Assembly (NCBI GenBank): GCA_947629925.1
Contig: CANRFO010000001.1
Span: 62,001 to 126,000 of the forward strand
Source: an uncultured Ruminiclostridium sp.
Lineage (GTDB): Bacteria; Bacillota; Clostridia; Oscillospirales; Ruminococcaceae
Length of the DNA stretch: 64,000 nucleotides
Direction: 5' to 3'
A program made the position numbers and the translations under genes. Of the stretch, positions 33,916 to 43,114 are shown piece after piece. The first letter of the stretch is position 1, and the number at the start of each line of letters is the position of its first letter. Under the pieces are notes generated by a model that ran no database searches, was not told the DNA's origin, and saw only the letters and a list, made by a program, of their open reading frames with translations.

Positions 33916-35408
33916 ACCTTCTCCTTTCGGCTCTCGGAATTGCCGCTCACATGAACGCCCTCAAGGTCCTGAACATGATAGTCCCGTTTTGCCATGACGC
34001 GCCAGCTCCTTCTCAGGATAAAGTCTCTCATTGATTTTATGGAGAAGGGCGAAAGGGGCGCGGTATGAGGAACGCCGTAATTTTCCTGCGAGCAGAGCTT
34101 GAAGATGACCAGAGCGCTGAGGGCGGTTATTCCCAGTATCCCCCAGATACCGCCTACGATTATGAATACTATCCTCAGCACAGCGATACTGTCGTAAAGG
34201 TCGGGGACCACAAATCCCGTTATCGCCACCACTGCCACGATAAGCACTATCGGCGCGCCCACAAGACCTGCCGACACCACTATTTCACCTATTACAAGGC
34301 CGCCGACGATGGATACTGCGTGACCGATGTTTGACGGTATCCTGAGTCCCGCTTCCCGCATTATCTCATAAAAAATATGGATTATCAGACACTCCGCCAG
34401 CAGCGGGTAAGGCGTATCCTGAATACTTGTCGCCAGATTCAGCAGAAGAGATTCGGGGAACAGCTCAGGGTTAAAGTTCGCGAGAGCCACATAAACTCCC
34501 GACGTCAGCGTGGCGATAACTATCGCCATATATCTTATTATCCGCAGCATCGCGGCAAAGGCGGGCCTGCCTGTGTAGTCGTCCACCACGGAAAAATTTT
34601 CCATAAAGAGCTTTGGCAGATAAAGTCCGAAGGGCGTTCCGTCCACCAGTATACCCACCTTGCCCTCGTGGAGCTTTGAGGTAAACACGTCGGGACGTTC
34701 GGTGACGCCTATCTCCGAAAAGACGGCGTCGCCGGGGGATTCGAGGAAGGGCTGGATATATCCGCACTCCAGAATGGTATTCAGCGGTATTTTCTTCAGC
34801 TTTTCCTCCACCGATCTCACCAGCTCCTTATCCGCCGCGCCCTTTATATAGCAAATGCACACATCGGTATCCGAAAGCTCTCCGAGCTGAGTCATTTTGA
34901 ACACAAGGTCGGTGGTTTTCATGCGCCGCCTTATAAGAGAGATATTTGTCCTTATCACCTCGTTGAAACCGTCGCGGCTCCCGCGAACGTTGCTGTGCGT
35001 GGTAGGCTCCTGTATCGCTCTTGCGGCATAGCCCTGAACGCCGACGGAAAGGGCTTTGTCGCAGCCGTCTATCAGTATCACCGTAAACCCCGACATTATA
35101 TCTCTGCACAGGTCGCCGTATGTCTCGTCCTCTTTTTGTTCGGCGGCGATTATCACCTCCTGCTGCAATACGTCGTGAAGCTGTTTGGGCGTCATTTTCC
35201 TTTCGTTTCCTATCCCGTTTATCGGGCGGAAGATAAGGTCAGCCATGGTATCCGTGCTTGCCATTCCCTCGCAGAAAATTATGCATATCGGAACATTTCC
35301 CGCTTTGGCGGGCTTCACCGTAAGGTCGGAGCTTCCGCTCATCAGCGTGCGTACATTTATGATATTCTCCTCAAGAGAGGAGGATAGCTTCTGTTCTTTC
35401 AGTTTCAT
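33912..35408 (-). CDS. gerA: Spore germination protein GerA family (A subunit)
   Basis: 498 residues, the typical GerAA length. A cytoplasmic N-terminal domain (about 1-285, SLEENIINVRTLMSGSSDL; CYIKGAADKELV; IEKP-like YIQPFLESPGDAVF) precedes four or five membrane helices (about 290-430, ending VLRIVFIIVGGIWGILGITAL). The family motifs RPAFAAMLRIIRYMAI and IPSNIGHAVSIVGGLVIGE are present. It is part of the germinant receptor that triggers ion release on nutrient sensing. The start is ATG 35408 with AAAGGAA upstream. A 17-bp palindrome lies 34-50 bp upstream. Confidence 0.93.
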   Translation of the reverse strand: MKLKEQKLSSSLEENIINVRTLMSGSSDLTVKPAKAGNVPICIIFCEGMASTDTMADLIFRPINGIGNERKMTPKQLHDVLQQEVIIAAEQKEDETYGDLCRDIMSGFTVILIDGCDKALSVGVQGYAARAIQEPTTHSNVRGSRDGFNEVIRTNISLIRRRMKTTDLVFKMTQLGELSDTDVCICYIKGAADKELVRSVEEKLKKIPLNTILECGYIQPFLESPGDAVFSEIGVTERPDVFTSKLHEGKVGILVDGTPFGLYLPKLFMENFSVVDDYTGRPAFAAMLRIIRYMAIVIATLTSGVYVALANFNPELFPESLLLNLATSIQDTPYPLLAECLIIHIFYEIMREAGLRIPSNIGHAVSIVGGLVIGEIVVSAGLVGAPIVLIVAVVAITGFVVPDLYDSIAVLRIVFIIVGGIWGILGITALSALVIFKLCSQENYGVPHTAPLSPFSIKSMRDFILRRSWRVMAKRDYHVQDLEGVHVSGNSESRKEKV

Positions 35409-35441
35409 CGCAATTTCCTTTCTTTTGCGGTTATTTTAACC

Positions 35442-35458
35442 TGAAACGGACCGTTTCA
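35442..35458. promoter_or_regulatory. 17-bp perfect palindrome upstream of gerA
   Basis: TGAAACGGACCGTTTCA has 8-bp arms around one central base. On the minus strand it is followed by GGTTAAAATAACC (35428-35440), itself a small dyad and possible -10 region. It may be an operator for the germination operon. Confidence 0.5.
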
Positions 35459-35572
35459 TTCTTTTCGGGAGGAAAAAGCCTCTTTGTAATAATTTTCACA
35501 TTTCGGCGCAGAATATTATCTAACGGGGAAAAAGACATTTCCGCCGTACCTGAACGCAGAAGAGGAAAGATC

Positions 35573-36208
35573 ATGCTTATAATCATAATAAGGACAATTT
35601 TATTATACCTGCTCATAGTTTTTTCGCTGAGGCTCATGGGAAAGAAACAGCTTGGCGAGCTTCAGCCCTCCGAGCTGGTCACCACGATAATGATATCGAA
35701 TATCGCGACTCTTGCGCTTGAGGACGCGTCAACGCCTATGCTGATGGGGGTTATCCCCATACTGATGATCGTATGCCTTGACGTTATCATGTCAGGCATA
35801 ATGCTGAAAAATCAGAAGCTCAGAAAAATAGTGAGCGGCACCGCGCGGGTAGTGATATGCGACGGAGTTCCCGACCAGAAGGAGCTTAAAAATCTTCGCT
35901 ACACCGTGGACGACCTTGTTGAAGCTATGCGGGAGCAGGGAATATTTGACATTTCACAGGTCCAGTACGCGATAGTTGAGACCACAGGCAAGATAAATTT
36001 CATGCAGAAGGAACAGCCGCCGAAAAATCCTCCCGAAATAATCGTGCGCGACGGGGAAATAAACCGCGACGCTCTTCAGCGCGCGGAATTGGGCGAGGGG
36101 TGGCTCATGAGCATACTTCGCGACAACAAGGCGGAGCTTTCCGACGTCTTTATAATGTCCGCCGACAGCGACGGAAATTATAAGCTGTTCAGAAAGGAGG
36201 AGACGTAA
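35573..36208 (+). CDS. DUF421 membrane protein
   Basis: 211 residues, like the YetF/YrbG/YdfS group found in spore formers. Three N-terminal membrane helices (about 1-80, with RLMGKKQLGELQPSELVTTIMISNIA) precede a soluble C-terminal domain with ARVVICDGVPDQKELKNLRYTVDDLVEAMREQGI and QVQYAIVETTGKI, which defines DUF421. The family is tied to spore membranes or germination, but the molecular role is unknown. It is transcribed away from gerABC and 2 bases before the DUF4363 gene, its usual partner. GAGGAAAG precedes the ATG. Confidence 0.88.
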   Translation: MLIIIIRTILLYLLIVFSLRLMGKKQLGELQPSELVTTIMISNIATLALEDASTPMLMGVIPILMIVCLDVIMSGIMLKNQKLRKIVSGTARVVICDGVPDQKELKNLRYTVDDLVEAMREQGIFDISQVQYAIVETTGKINFMQKEQPPKNPPEIIVRDGEINRDALQRAELGEGWLMSILRDNKAELSDVFIMSADSDGNYKLFRKEET

Positions 36209-36210
36209 AG

Positions 36211-36588
36211 ATGAAAAGGATAGCAGTCTGCGCCGTGATAGCGATACTGATAATCGCAGGCGGCATAGCGTCGGTATTATACACCTCGGATTTTTCGGGA
36301 AAAATGTCCGAAAACATAACACGCATAGAAAATAAATTTGAAGAGGGGGACATTCACGGGGCAAAGCAGGCGATGTACAGTACGGAAAAGCAGTGGGACG
36401 GCTTCAGAAGGTTTCATATCCTCATCTCCGACGACGACCACGCCCTTGAGATAACCATGTCTCTTGCCAAAATGCAGAGCCTTCTTGAGCAGGAGGACGA
36501 CGAGCTTCTCACCGAGTGCGAAACTGCAAAACAGCTCATTGAAAGATACGGCTATGAGCAGCTCCCTTATATCATGAACATTCTGTAA
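36211..36588 (+). CDS. DUF4363 family protein
   Basis: 125 residues. An N-terminal signal-anchor helix (AVCAVIAILIIAGGIASVLY, about 4-23) is followed by a helical extracytoplasmic domain with KMSENITRIENKFEEGD and TEKQWDGFRRFHILISDDDH, as in DUF4363. Such genes are regularly paired with DUF421 genes in spore-forming Clostridia. The spacing of 2 bases from the DUF421 gene, with AAAGGAGGAGAC before the ATG, supports joint expression. Function is unknown. Confidence 0.85.
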   Translation: MKRIAVCAVIAILIIAGGIASVLYTSDFSGKMSENITRIENKFEEGDIHGAKQAMYSTEKQWDGFRRFHILISDDDHALEITMSLAKMQSLLEQEDDELLTECETAKQLIERYGYEQLPYIMNIL

Positions 36589-36597
36589 CAAATGCTC

Positions 36598-36626
36598 TTG
36601 AAATATGATGAAAAAGGTGGTATAAT
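36598..36626 (+). promoter_or_regulatory. Sigma-A promoter of recJ
   Basis: TTGAAA (36598-36603), 17-bp spacer, TATAAT (36621-36626), about 50 bp before the recJ ATG. Confidence 0.88.
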
Positions 36627-36676
36627 TAGTCATATATTATTTATTTACATGACTAAAACGGAGCGTTTCTGAATAG

Positions 36677-38698
36677 ATGAAGAAGTGGATAATAAAGCAG
36701 CCCGATAAAGCGGCGGCGGAAAAACTTGCCCGTGAAGCGGGCATAAGCGTTTTTGCCGCAAAGCTGTTGGTAAACCGCGGGATTTTTACAAGGGACGAAG
36801 CGGAAGAATTTTTTAACGCCGAGGAGCTGACCCCGCCCGAGGAGCTGACCGACATGGAAAAGGCGGCCGAGGTGATCTCCCGTGCAATAGAAAATAATGA
36901 TAAGATAACTGTTTACGGCGACTACGACTGTGACGGGATAACCGCCACGGTGATACTTTATGGCTACCTTGAAGCCATAGGAGCAAACGCAGACTGGTAT
37001 ATCCCCGGCCGCGATGAAGGCTACGGACTTAATAAAAACGCGATAGATAAGCTTGCCGCAGACGGAACGAAGCTAATCATAACCGTGGACAACGGTATCT
37101 CCGCCATAGACGAGGCGGAGTATATAAAGGAAAAAGGCATGACCCTCGTGATAACCGACCACCATCAGGTACCTGAGGAGCTTCCCGACGCGGCGGCGGT
37201 GGTAGACCCGCACCGCAGCGACGATTACAGCTCCTGCAAGGAGCTTGCGGGCTGCGGCGTGGCGCTGAAGCTTGTTATGGCGCTGGAGGGCGACTGTGAA
37301 AGCGTCATGGAGCAGTGGGGCGACCTTGCGGCGGTGGGGACCGTCGGGGATATCGTCCCCCTTACGGGTGAAAACCGCATACTTGTGCGCAGAGGGCTTG
37401 AGAGCCTTCCTTTTACGGAGAACCGCGGGCTTCACGCGCTGCTTCGTCAGTGCGGGATACAGGAGGAAGATACCGTTTCCGCAGTTTCGCTTGCCTTTTC
37501 GGTCTGTCCCAGAATAAACGCCGCGGGGCGCTTTGCTCACCCGAAGGAGGCGGCGGAGCTTCTGCTGAGCGAGAACGAGACTATGATACCTGTCATGGCG
37601 GAACGGCTCACCATGCTGAATGCCGAGCGTCAGCAGGAGGAAAAAAAGATACTTGAAGAGATACGCCTTATGGCTGAAAGCGACCCTCTTCTGCTGAAGC
37701 GAAGAGTCATCATCGTGCGCGGAAAATGCTGGAGCCACGGCGTTATCGGCATAATCGCCTCAAGACTGCTGAATAAGTTCGGAAAGCCTGTGATAGTGAT
37801 AACGGATGAAGGCGAAGTATCAAGAGGCAGCGCCCGCAGCGTGGAGGGCTTTTCGCTTTTCAGAATGTTGACGGCACTGTCGGAGCATCTTGTGAAATTC
37901 GGCGGTCACACCAAGGCGGCGGGATTTTCCGTTCTCACCGAAAATGCGGAGGAATTTGCCGAAGCCGTATGGAAATACGCTGAGAAAAACAATCCCGAAA
38001 TGCCCGCCGACGTTTACACCGCGGAAATGGCAGTCACAGCGGAGGAGCTTTCTCTGCCCGACATTGAGAGTTTGCAGTATTTCGAGCCGTTCGGAGAAGC
38101 AAACCCGAACCCCGTACTCATGCTCCCCGACTGCACGGTGAAGTCGGTAAGACCGCTTAAAGACGGAAAGTATCTTTCGTTCACCGTTGATTTTCAGCAC
38201 AGAGAGTTCAAGGTGCTTGACTTTTCTTCTACATATAAGGATTTCGGCTACAAGGCGGGCGATAAGGCGGAGCTTCTTGTCACCGCGTTCGTGAACGAAT
38301 ACGGCGGCGAAAAAAGCGTGAACCTCCGCCTTACGGACATACGTCCCTCAGGCTTTTCACAGGACAGATATTTTGCCGCGAAAAACGCCTACGAGCGGCT
38401 CTGCCTTAAAGAGCCGATACCCGCTTCGCTGGCAAAGCGGGTCATTCCCGACCGTGCGGTGCAGATGACGGTATACGACATAGTGAAGCTTAACCAGTCC
38501 ATAAGCTCCGCCGCGGGGACAGCCCTTGAAAAAGGGATAAATTACTGTATGTTCAGAGTCGTCCTCGACCTTTTTCAAAGCGTGGGGATACTGAAAATAA
38601 ATGAATTTGACGGAACCGTCCTGCTTCTTCCCGTAAGGGGAAAGGCGGACATTGAAAACAGCCCCTATCTTACTGAGCTTAAACAAAGGCTTGCGTGA
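36677..38698 (+). CDS. recJ: Single-stranded-DNA-specific exonuclease RecJ
   Basis: 673 residues. The DHH domain shows the metal motifs YGDYDCDGITATVIL (about 84-98), VDNGIS, TDHHQVPE and DPHRSDD; the DHHA1 region has SHGVIGIIASRLLNKFGKPVIVI and KFGGHTKAAGFS, followed by an OB-fold domain and a C-terminal domain. RecJ degrades single strands 5'-3' in recombination and mismatch repair. The family is usually 550-800 residues in Firmicutes. The ATG has only a distant GGAG. The rel gene follows after 15 bp, so both are probably one transcript. Confidence 0.95.
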   Translation: MKKWIIKQPDKAAAEKLAREAGISVFAAKLLVNRGIFTRDEAEEFFNAEELTPPEELTDMEKAAEVISRAIENNDKITVYGDYDCDGITATVILYGYLEAIGANADWYIPGRDEGYGLNKNAIDKLAADGTKLIITVDNGISAIDEAEYIKEKGMTLVITDHHQVPEELPDAAAVVDPHRSDDYSSCKELAGCGVALKLVMALEGDCESVMEQWGDLAAVGTVGDIVPLTGENRILVRRGLESLPFTENRGLHALLRQCGIQEEDTVSAVSLAFSVCPRINAAGRFAHPKEAAELLLSENETMIPVMAERLTMLNAERQQEEKKILEEIRLMAESDPLLLKRRVIIVRGKCWSHGVIGIIASRLLNKFGKPVIVITDEGEVSRGSARSVEGFSLFRMLTALSEHLVKFGGHTKAAGFSVLTENAEEFAEAVWKYAEKNNPEMPADVYTAEMAVTAEELSLPDIESLQYFEPFGEANPNPVLMLPDCTVKSVRPLKDGKYLSFTVDFQHREFKVLDFSSTYKDFGYKAGDKAELLVTAFVNEYGGEKSVNLRLTDIRPSGFSQDRYFAAKNAYERLCLKEPIPASLAKRVIPDRAVQMTVYDIVKLNQSISSAAGTALEKGINYCMFRVVLDLFQSVGILKINEFDGTVLLLPVRGKADIENSPYLTELKQRLA

Positions 38699-38713
38699 CA
38701 TCAGGAGATTTTT

Positions 38714-40885
38714 ATGATATACACCATTGAAATGCTTACCGACCGTATAAAAAGCGTGGATAAGCAGTACGACCTGCAAAAGATAGAAAACGCATACGCT
38801 TTCGCGGCAAAGTATCACGAAGGTCAGGTGCGCACCAGCGGCGAGCCGTATATAACTCACCCGCTCGCTGTCGCATATATCCTGCTCGAAATGTGCATGG
38901 ATACCGACACCATCTGCGCCGCTCTGCTCCACGATGTTGTTGAGGACACCGAGGTGGAGCTTGATACCCTGAGGAAAAAATTCGGGGAAGATGTGGCTCT
39001 GCTTGTTGACGGCGTAACAAAGATAGGTCAGGTTCCGCTGAACACCAAGGAAGAACAGGACGCCGAAAATATCCGTAAGATACTCATGGCTATGAGCAAG
39101 GATATAAGGGTCATAATCATAAAGCTTGCGGACAGACTTCACAATATGCGCACCCTTGAATGCCGCCCGCCTGAAAAGCAGCGCAAGACCTCCCTTGAGA
39201 CCATGAGCTTTTACGCTCCTATCGCTCATCGCTTAGGTATGAACGACGTCAAGGAGGAGATGGAGGACCTTGCTCTTTACTACCTTGACCCCTACGGCTA
39301 CAAGGAGGTACAGAAAGCCCTTGCCGCCAAGCAGGAGCAGGGTGAGGACTTTATCGAGACCATAAAGAGCCGTATCGCGGAGCGCATTTCCGACATTCAG
39401 CCCCCGCCGATAATCGAGGGAAGAGTAAAAAGCATATACAGCATTTACAAAAAGGTTTATGTAAAGGGCAAGAGCATCGAGGAAATATACGATATCTACG
39501 CCGTGAGGGTCATAGTCCATTCGGTAGTGGAATGTTACAACGTGCTGGGCATAGTGCATGATATGTTCAAGCCCATCCCTTACCGCTTCAAGGACTATAT
39601 CGCCACCCCGAAGCCGAACCGTTATCAGTCTCTTCACACCACCGTTATCGGCAGGGAGGGTATACCCTTCGAGGTACAGATACGCACCGTTGAGATGCAT
39701 AACACCGCTCAGTACGGCGTCGCCGCCCACTGGAAATACAAGGCGGGTATAAGCGGCAACGTTGCGGGAGAAAAGCGCTTCGACTGGATAAGACAGCTTC
39801 TTGACCAGCAGCAGGACGCCGACGATGTGGAGCAAATCGCCGAAGCGGTAAAGGTGGATCTTGCCCCCGACGACGTTTATGTGTTCACGCCTAAAGGCGA
39901 CGTTATAACCCTGCCTCTCGGTTCGACCGTGATAGATTTTGCTTATGCTATCCACACTCAGGTGGGAAACAGAATGACAGGCGCTAAAGTCGGCGGGAGA
40001 ATGGCGACCTTTGATTATCAGCTCAAAACGGGCGACATCGTGGAGGTAATGACCACCAACAGCCCCAACTACGGTCCCAACAGGAACTGGCTGAACATCG
40101 CAAAGACCAACGAGGCGAAGGCGAAGATAAGAGCGTGGTTCAAGCGGGAATGCCGTCCCGAAAACATACAGCGGGGAAAGGCTGCGTTTGAAGCCGAAAT
40201 GCGCCGCAACAGCATAACTCCCGACGAGGAATTTTTAAAGCAGACAGCAAAGCGCCAGCATTTCGACAACGTTGACGATTTTTACGCCGCGATAGGATAC
40301 GGCGGCGTTATGCTCAGCAAGATACTGCAAAAGATAAAGGAAGATTATTTAAAGCTCCAGAAACCGCAGGCTCCCGCCGTTACCGACGTGGACGAGGTAG
40401 TGAGCGAAACTATCGCCAGAAAGCAGAGCAGCGGCATCGTAGTGGAGGGCATAGAAAACTGCGCCGTTCACTGTGCAAAGTGCTGCAACCCGCTTCCGGG
40501 AGACGATATAATCGGATTTGTAACAAGGGGCTTCGGCGTTTCGGTACACAAGGCAGACTGCCATAACGTTATCGAACAGCAGAAAAACGAAGCCAACGCC
40601 GACCGCTGGATAAACGTGAAATGGGCGGCAAGCGCCAGCGCAAGCTATGAAGCGACGCTCGACATAGTGTGCGAGGACAGAACAGCGATGATAGCGGACA
40701 TAACCGCCGCCATAGCCGCCAGCCGCATACCTATCCACGAGATAAATGCAAGAAACCTGAAAAACGGCAACGCAAACGTTTTTGTCGCTATGGAGATAAG
40801 CGGACCCGAACAGCTTAAAAATATCATTCTGAAGCTCAGAAAGATAGATGGGGTGATAACCGTCGAAAGAGGCGGCAAGAATTGA
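38714..40885 (+). CDS. relA: Bifunctional (p)ppGpp synthetase/hydrolase Rel
   Basis: 723 residues with the full Rel/Spo layout: HD hydrolase domain (about 45-155, AALLHDVVEDTEV retaining HDxxED), synthetase domain (about 240-350, YRFKDYIATPKPNRYQSLHTTV), TGS domain (about 390-450, VYVFTPKGDVITLPLGSTVIDFAYAIHTQVG), a helical and Cys-rich region (CAVHCAKCCNPLPGDDIIG) and a C-terminal ACT domain. It makes and degrades the stringent-response alarmones on ribosomes. CAGGAG precedes the ATG. Its end overlaps no start, but the metallo-hydrolase ATG is only 17 bp downstream. Confidence 0.96.
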   Translation: MIYTIEMLTDRIKSVDKQYDLQKIENAYAFAAKYHEGQVRTSGEPYITHPLAVAYILLEMCMDTDTICAALLHDVVEDTEVELDTLRKKFGEDVALLVDGVTKIGQVPLNTKEEQDAENIRKILMAMSKDIRVIIIKLADRLHNMRTLECRPPEKQRKTSLETMSFYAPIAHRLGMNDVKEEMEDLALYYLDPYGYKEVQKALAAKQEQGEDFIETIKSRIAERISDIQPPPIIEGRVKSIYSIYKKVYVKGKSIEEIYDIYAVRVIVHSVVECYNVLGIVHDMFKPIPYRFKDYIATPKPNRYQSLHTTVIGREGIPFEVQIRTVEMHNTAQYGVAAHWKYKAGISGNVAGEKRFDWIRQLLDQQQDADDVEQIAEAVKVDLAPDDVYVFTPKGDVITLPLGSTVIDFAYAIHTQVGNRMTGAKVGGRMATFDYQLKTGDIVEVMTTNSPNYGPNRNWLNIAKTNEAKAKIRAWFKRECRPENIQRGKAAFEAEMRRNSITPDEEFLKQTAKRQHFDNVDDFYAAIGYGGVMLSKILQKIKEDYLKLQKPQAPAVTDVDEVVSETIARKQSSGIVVEGIENCAVHCAKCCNPLPGDDIIGFVTRGFGVSVHKADCHNVIEQQKNEANADRWINVKWAASASASYEATLDIVCEDRTAMIADITAAIAASRIPIHEINARNLKNGNANVFVAMEISGPEQLKNIILKLRKIDGVITVERGGKN

Positions 40886-40902
40886 TAAGGCAAGGTGACA
40901 AC

Positions 40903-41529
40903 ATGAAAGTAACAAAGCTGACGGTAGGGGAGCTGGAGGAAAACTGTTTTATCATAACCGCTCCCGACAGCACCGCAATCGTGATCGACCCCGGAGCCGA
41001 GGGCGAAGTGATAGCGGCGGAGATCGAAAGCAGAGGTCTTTCCCTCAGAAAGATACTTCTTACCCACGGACATTTTGACCATATCGGCGCGGCTGCATGG
41101 CTGAAGGAACGCTACGGCGCGCAGGTATATGTTTCAAGACCCGATGAGGTCATGCTCTCCGACAGGGAAAAATCAGGCGCGCTTATCGCCCCTTATATCC
41201 CCTTTCACCCTGTTGAAGCGGACGGAAGAGTCAGAGACGGGGACACTATATGCGAAGGCTCCATGAGGATAAAGGTGATGGAAACGCCGGGTCACAGCGC
41301 GGGAAGCGTCTGCTATATCGTGAACGGCTGTATCTTCGTGGGAGATACCGTTTTCAGAGGCTCTGTGGGACGGACCGACCTTTATTCGGGAGATCCCCGT
41401 CAGCTCTCGGAAAGCCTTAAAAAGCTGGCGTCGCTTGATGAGGACCATAAGCTTTACTGCGGTCACGGCGCAGATACTACCCTTGAAGCCGAGAAAAAAT
41501 TCAATCCCTTTTTCAAGGCGCTGACTTAA
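40903..41529 (+). CDS. MBL-fold metallo-hydrolase (glyoxalase II-like)
   Basis: 208 residues. The metallo-beta-lactamase metal motif is intact: LTHGHFDHIGAA (HxHxDH, about 54-61), then ETPGHSAGS, VGDTVFRGSVGRTD and CGHGADTT. This matches the YcbL/glyoxalase-II-like group that often lies next to rel in Firmicutes; substrate unknown. The start is ATG 40903, preceded by AAGGTG; an earlier in-frame TTG inside rel is less likely. The gene is part of the recJ-rel run. Confidence 0.9.
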   Translation: MKVTKLTVGELEENCFIITAPDSTAIVIDPGAEGEVIAAEIESRGLSLRKILLTHGHFDHIGAAAWLKERYGAQVYVSRPDEVMLSDREKSGALIAPYIPFHPVEADGRVRDGDTICEGSMRIKVMETPGHSAGSVCYIVNGCIFVGDTVFRGSVGRTDLYSGDPRQLSESLKKLASLDEDHKLYCGHGADTTLEAEKKFNPFFKALT

Positions 41530-41571
41530 GATCGACAAAATATACGATACGAATATAAGGAGGATATGCAG

Positions 41572-41988
41572 GTGGCAGAAATAACCGATATGATGAAAGA
41601 CCTTGCGGAAAGCGCAGCCAAAAAGGCTGACGTCACATATAAGGTCACAAGGCTGCGTTTCAGACGCTCCGCCCTTGCAAAGCTGCTTGACAGCCAGTAT
41701 AAGGAGCTGGGCAGAGAGGTGTACAAAATGTGCCGTCAGGACGGAGGCGATGCGGAGGAAATAGAAGCCATGGCAGTCCAGATAGAACGAACTCACCGCC
41801 GCATAGACGCCATAGGTCAGCAGATAGAGCGTGTGCTTGAAATAGTGCGCTGTCCCGTCTGCGGAAGAGTTGCAAAGATAAAAAATCCCCGCTGCGCTTA
41901 CTGCGGGACTCAGCTTGCCGCGACTGAAGCGGAGCCAGAGGAGAACGAAACCGACTTTATCACATCAGGCGAAGAAATTCAACTTTGA
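41572..41988 (+). CDS. Coiled-coil zinc-ribbon protein
   Basis: 138 residues. The first 95 are helical (ADVTYKVTRLRFRRSALAKLLDSQYKELGREV and IERTHRRIDAIGQQIERVLEIV); a four-Cys zinc ribbon follows at about 99-120 (CPVCGR...CAYCG) and an acidic tail. Function is unknown. The GTG at 41572 is chosen because AAGGAGG ends 8 bases before it, while the in-frame ATG at 41566 is only 2 bases from that site; the ATG would add two residues. It may be co-expressed with the metallo-hydrolase and galT. Confidence 0.75.
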   Translation: MAEITDMMKDLAESAAKKADVTYKVTRLRFRRSALAKLLDSQYKELGREVYKMCRQDGGDAEEIEAMAVQIERTHRRIDAIGQQIERVLEIVRCPVCGRVAKIKNPRCAYCGTQLAATEAEPEENETDFITSGEEIQL

Positions 41989-42029
41989 TAACAGCAAAAT
42001 GAATTTACAGCAAGAAAGGAAATGATAAA

Positions 42030-43001
42030 ATGGCTGAACTGCGTTTTAACCCGTTGACGGAGGACTGGGTAATGATAGCCTCCCACCGTCAGAACCGCCC
42101 GCAAATGCCCAAGGACTGGTGTCCTTTCTGCCCAGGGAGCGGAAAGGTCCCCGACAGCTATGAGGTGCTGGCGTATGACAACGACTTCCCCGCACTGTCA
42201 CAAAACCCGCCGAAAGAGGACGATGTGGCAACCGACTTTTTCAGGATCGCTCCCTCCTACGGCAAATGCGAGGTCATTCTTTACAGCCCCGAGCATACCA
42301 CCACGATGAAAAGCCTTTCCCACGAGCATATAATGAAGCTTGTAGCGCTTTGGCAGGAAAGATTTACCGCCATCTCCTCCGACGAAAAGATAAAATTCGT
42401 GTTCATCTTTGAGAACAAAGGCGAGGCGGTGGGCGTTACCATGCCCCACCCTCACGGTCAGATATACGGTTACAGCTTCGTTCCCAAGAAGATACAGCTT
42501 GAGCTGAACAGCTTCGCAAAGCTGAAAGAGCAAAGCGGCGAATGTCTTATCTGCAAGATGAAAAGCGAGGAGGAAAAGGACGGAAGGCGCGTTATCTTCA
42601 AAAACGACAGCTTCACGGTATTTTTGCCTTTCTTCTGCGAATATCCCTACGGCGTATACATAGTGCCCAACCGCCATTTCAGCTATATCACACAGATGAC
42701 CGACAAGGAGAAGTCCGACTTTGCCCTGACCTTGAAGCAGACCGCGGGAATGCTGGACTGCCTTTTCGATATGCGTTTCCCGTATATGATGTGTATGTAC
42801 AATGCTCCCGTGAATATGGGGGATATGTCCGACTATCACTTTCATATCGCCTTCTACCCGCCCATGCGCAGCAAGGACAAGATAAAGTTCAACGCCTCCA
42901 GCGAAACAGGCGCGTGGGCGCACTGCAACCCTGTTGCTCCCGAAGCGGCAAGCGTTGAGCTTCGCGCGGCTTATGAAAAATTTGTAAAATCGGGAGAATG
43001 A
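42030..43001 (+). CDS. galT: Galactose-1-phosphate uridylyltransferase
   Basis: 323 residues of the HIT-fold GalT family. It swaps UMP between UDP-glucose and galactose-1-phosphate in the Leloir pathway. The N-terminal WVMIASHRQNRPQ and the zinc motif CPFCPG are present. The catalytic motif is MPHPHGQIYGY (HPHGQ, about 138-143), in which the second His carries UMP. A later SDYHFHIAFYPP holds the other zinc/nucleotide ligands. AAAGGAA precedes the ATG. galK and galE are not in the window; a GH2 enzyme at 44176 could release galactose. Confidence 0.92.
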   Translation: MAELRFNPLTEDWVMIASHRQNRPQMPKDWCPFCPGSGKVPDSYEVLAYDNDFPALSQNPPKEDDVATDFFRIAPSYGKCEVILYSPEHTTTMKSLSHEHIMKLVALWQERFTAISSDEKIKFVFIFENKGEAVGVTMPHPHGQIYGYSFVPKKIQLELNSFAKLKEQSGECLICKMKSEEEKDGRRVIFKNDSFTVFLPFFCEYPYGVYIVPNRHFSYITQMTDKEKSDFALTLKQTAGMLDCLFDMRFPYMMCMYNAPVNMGDMSDYHFHIAFYPPMRSKDKIKFNASSETGAWAHCNPVAPEAASVELRAAYEKFVKSGE

Positions 43002-43114
43002 TTTTCCTTTTTTTCCCAAGATACCGAACGATTAAATCCGCTCCTTTTTTCAAATAATATCACAGGCGTATTTTACTTACGTCTTAAATCTGAAAAAAAG
43101 GAATGGTCACAGTC

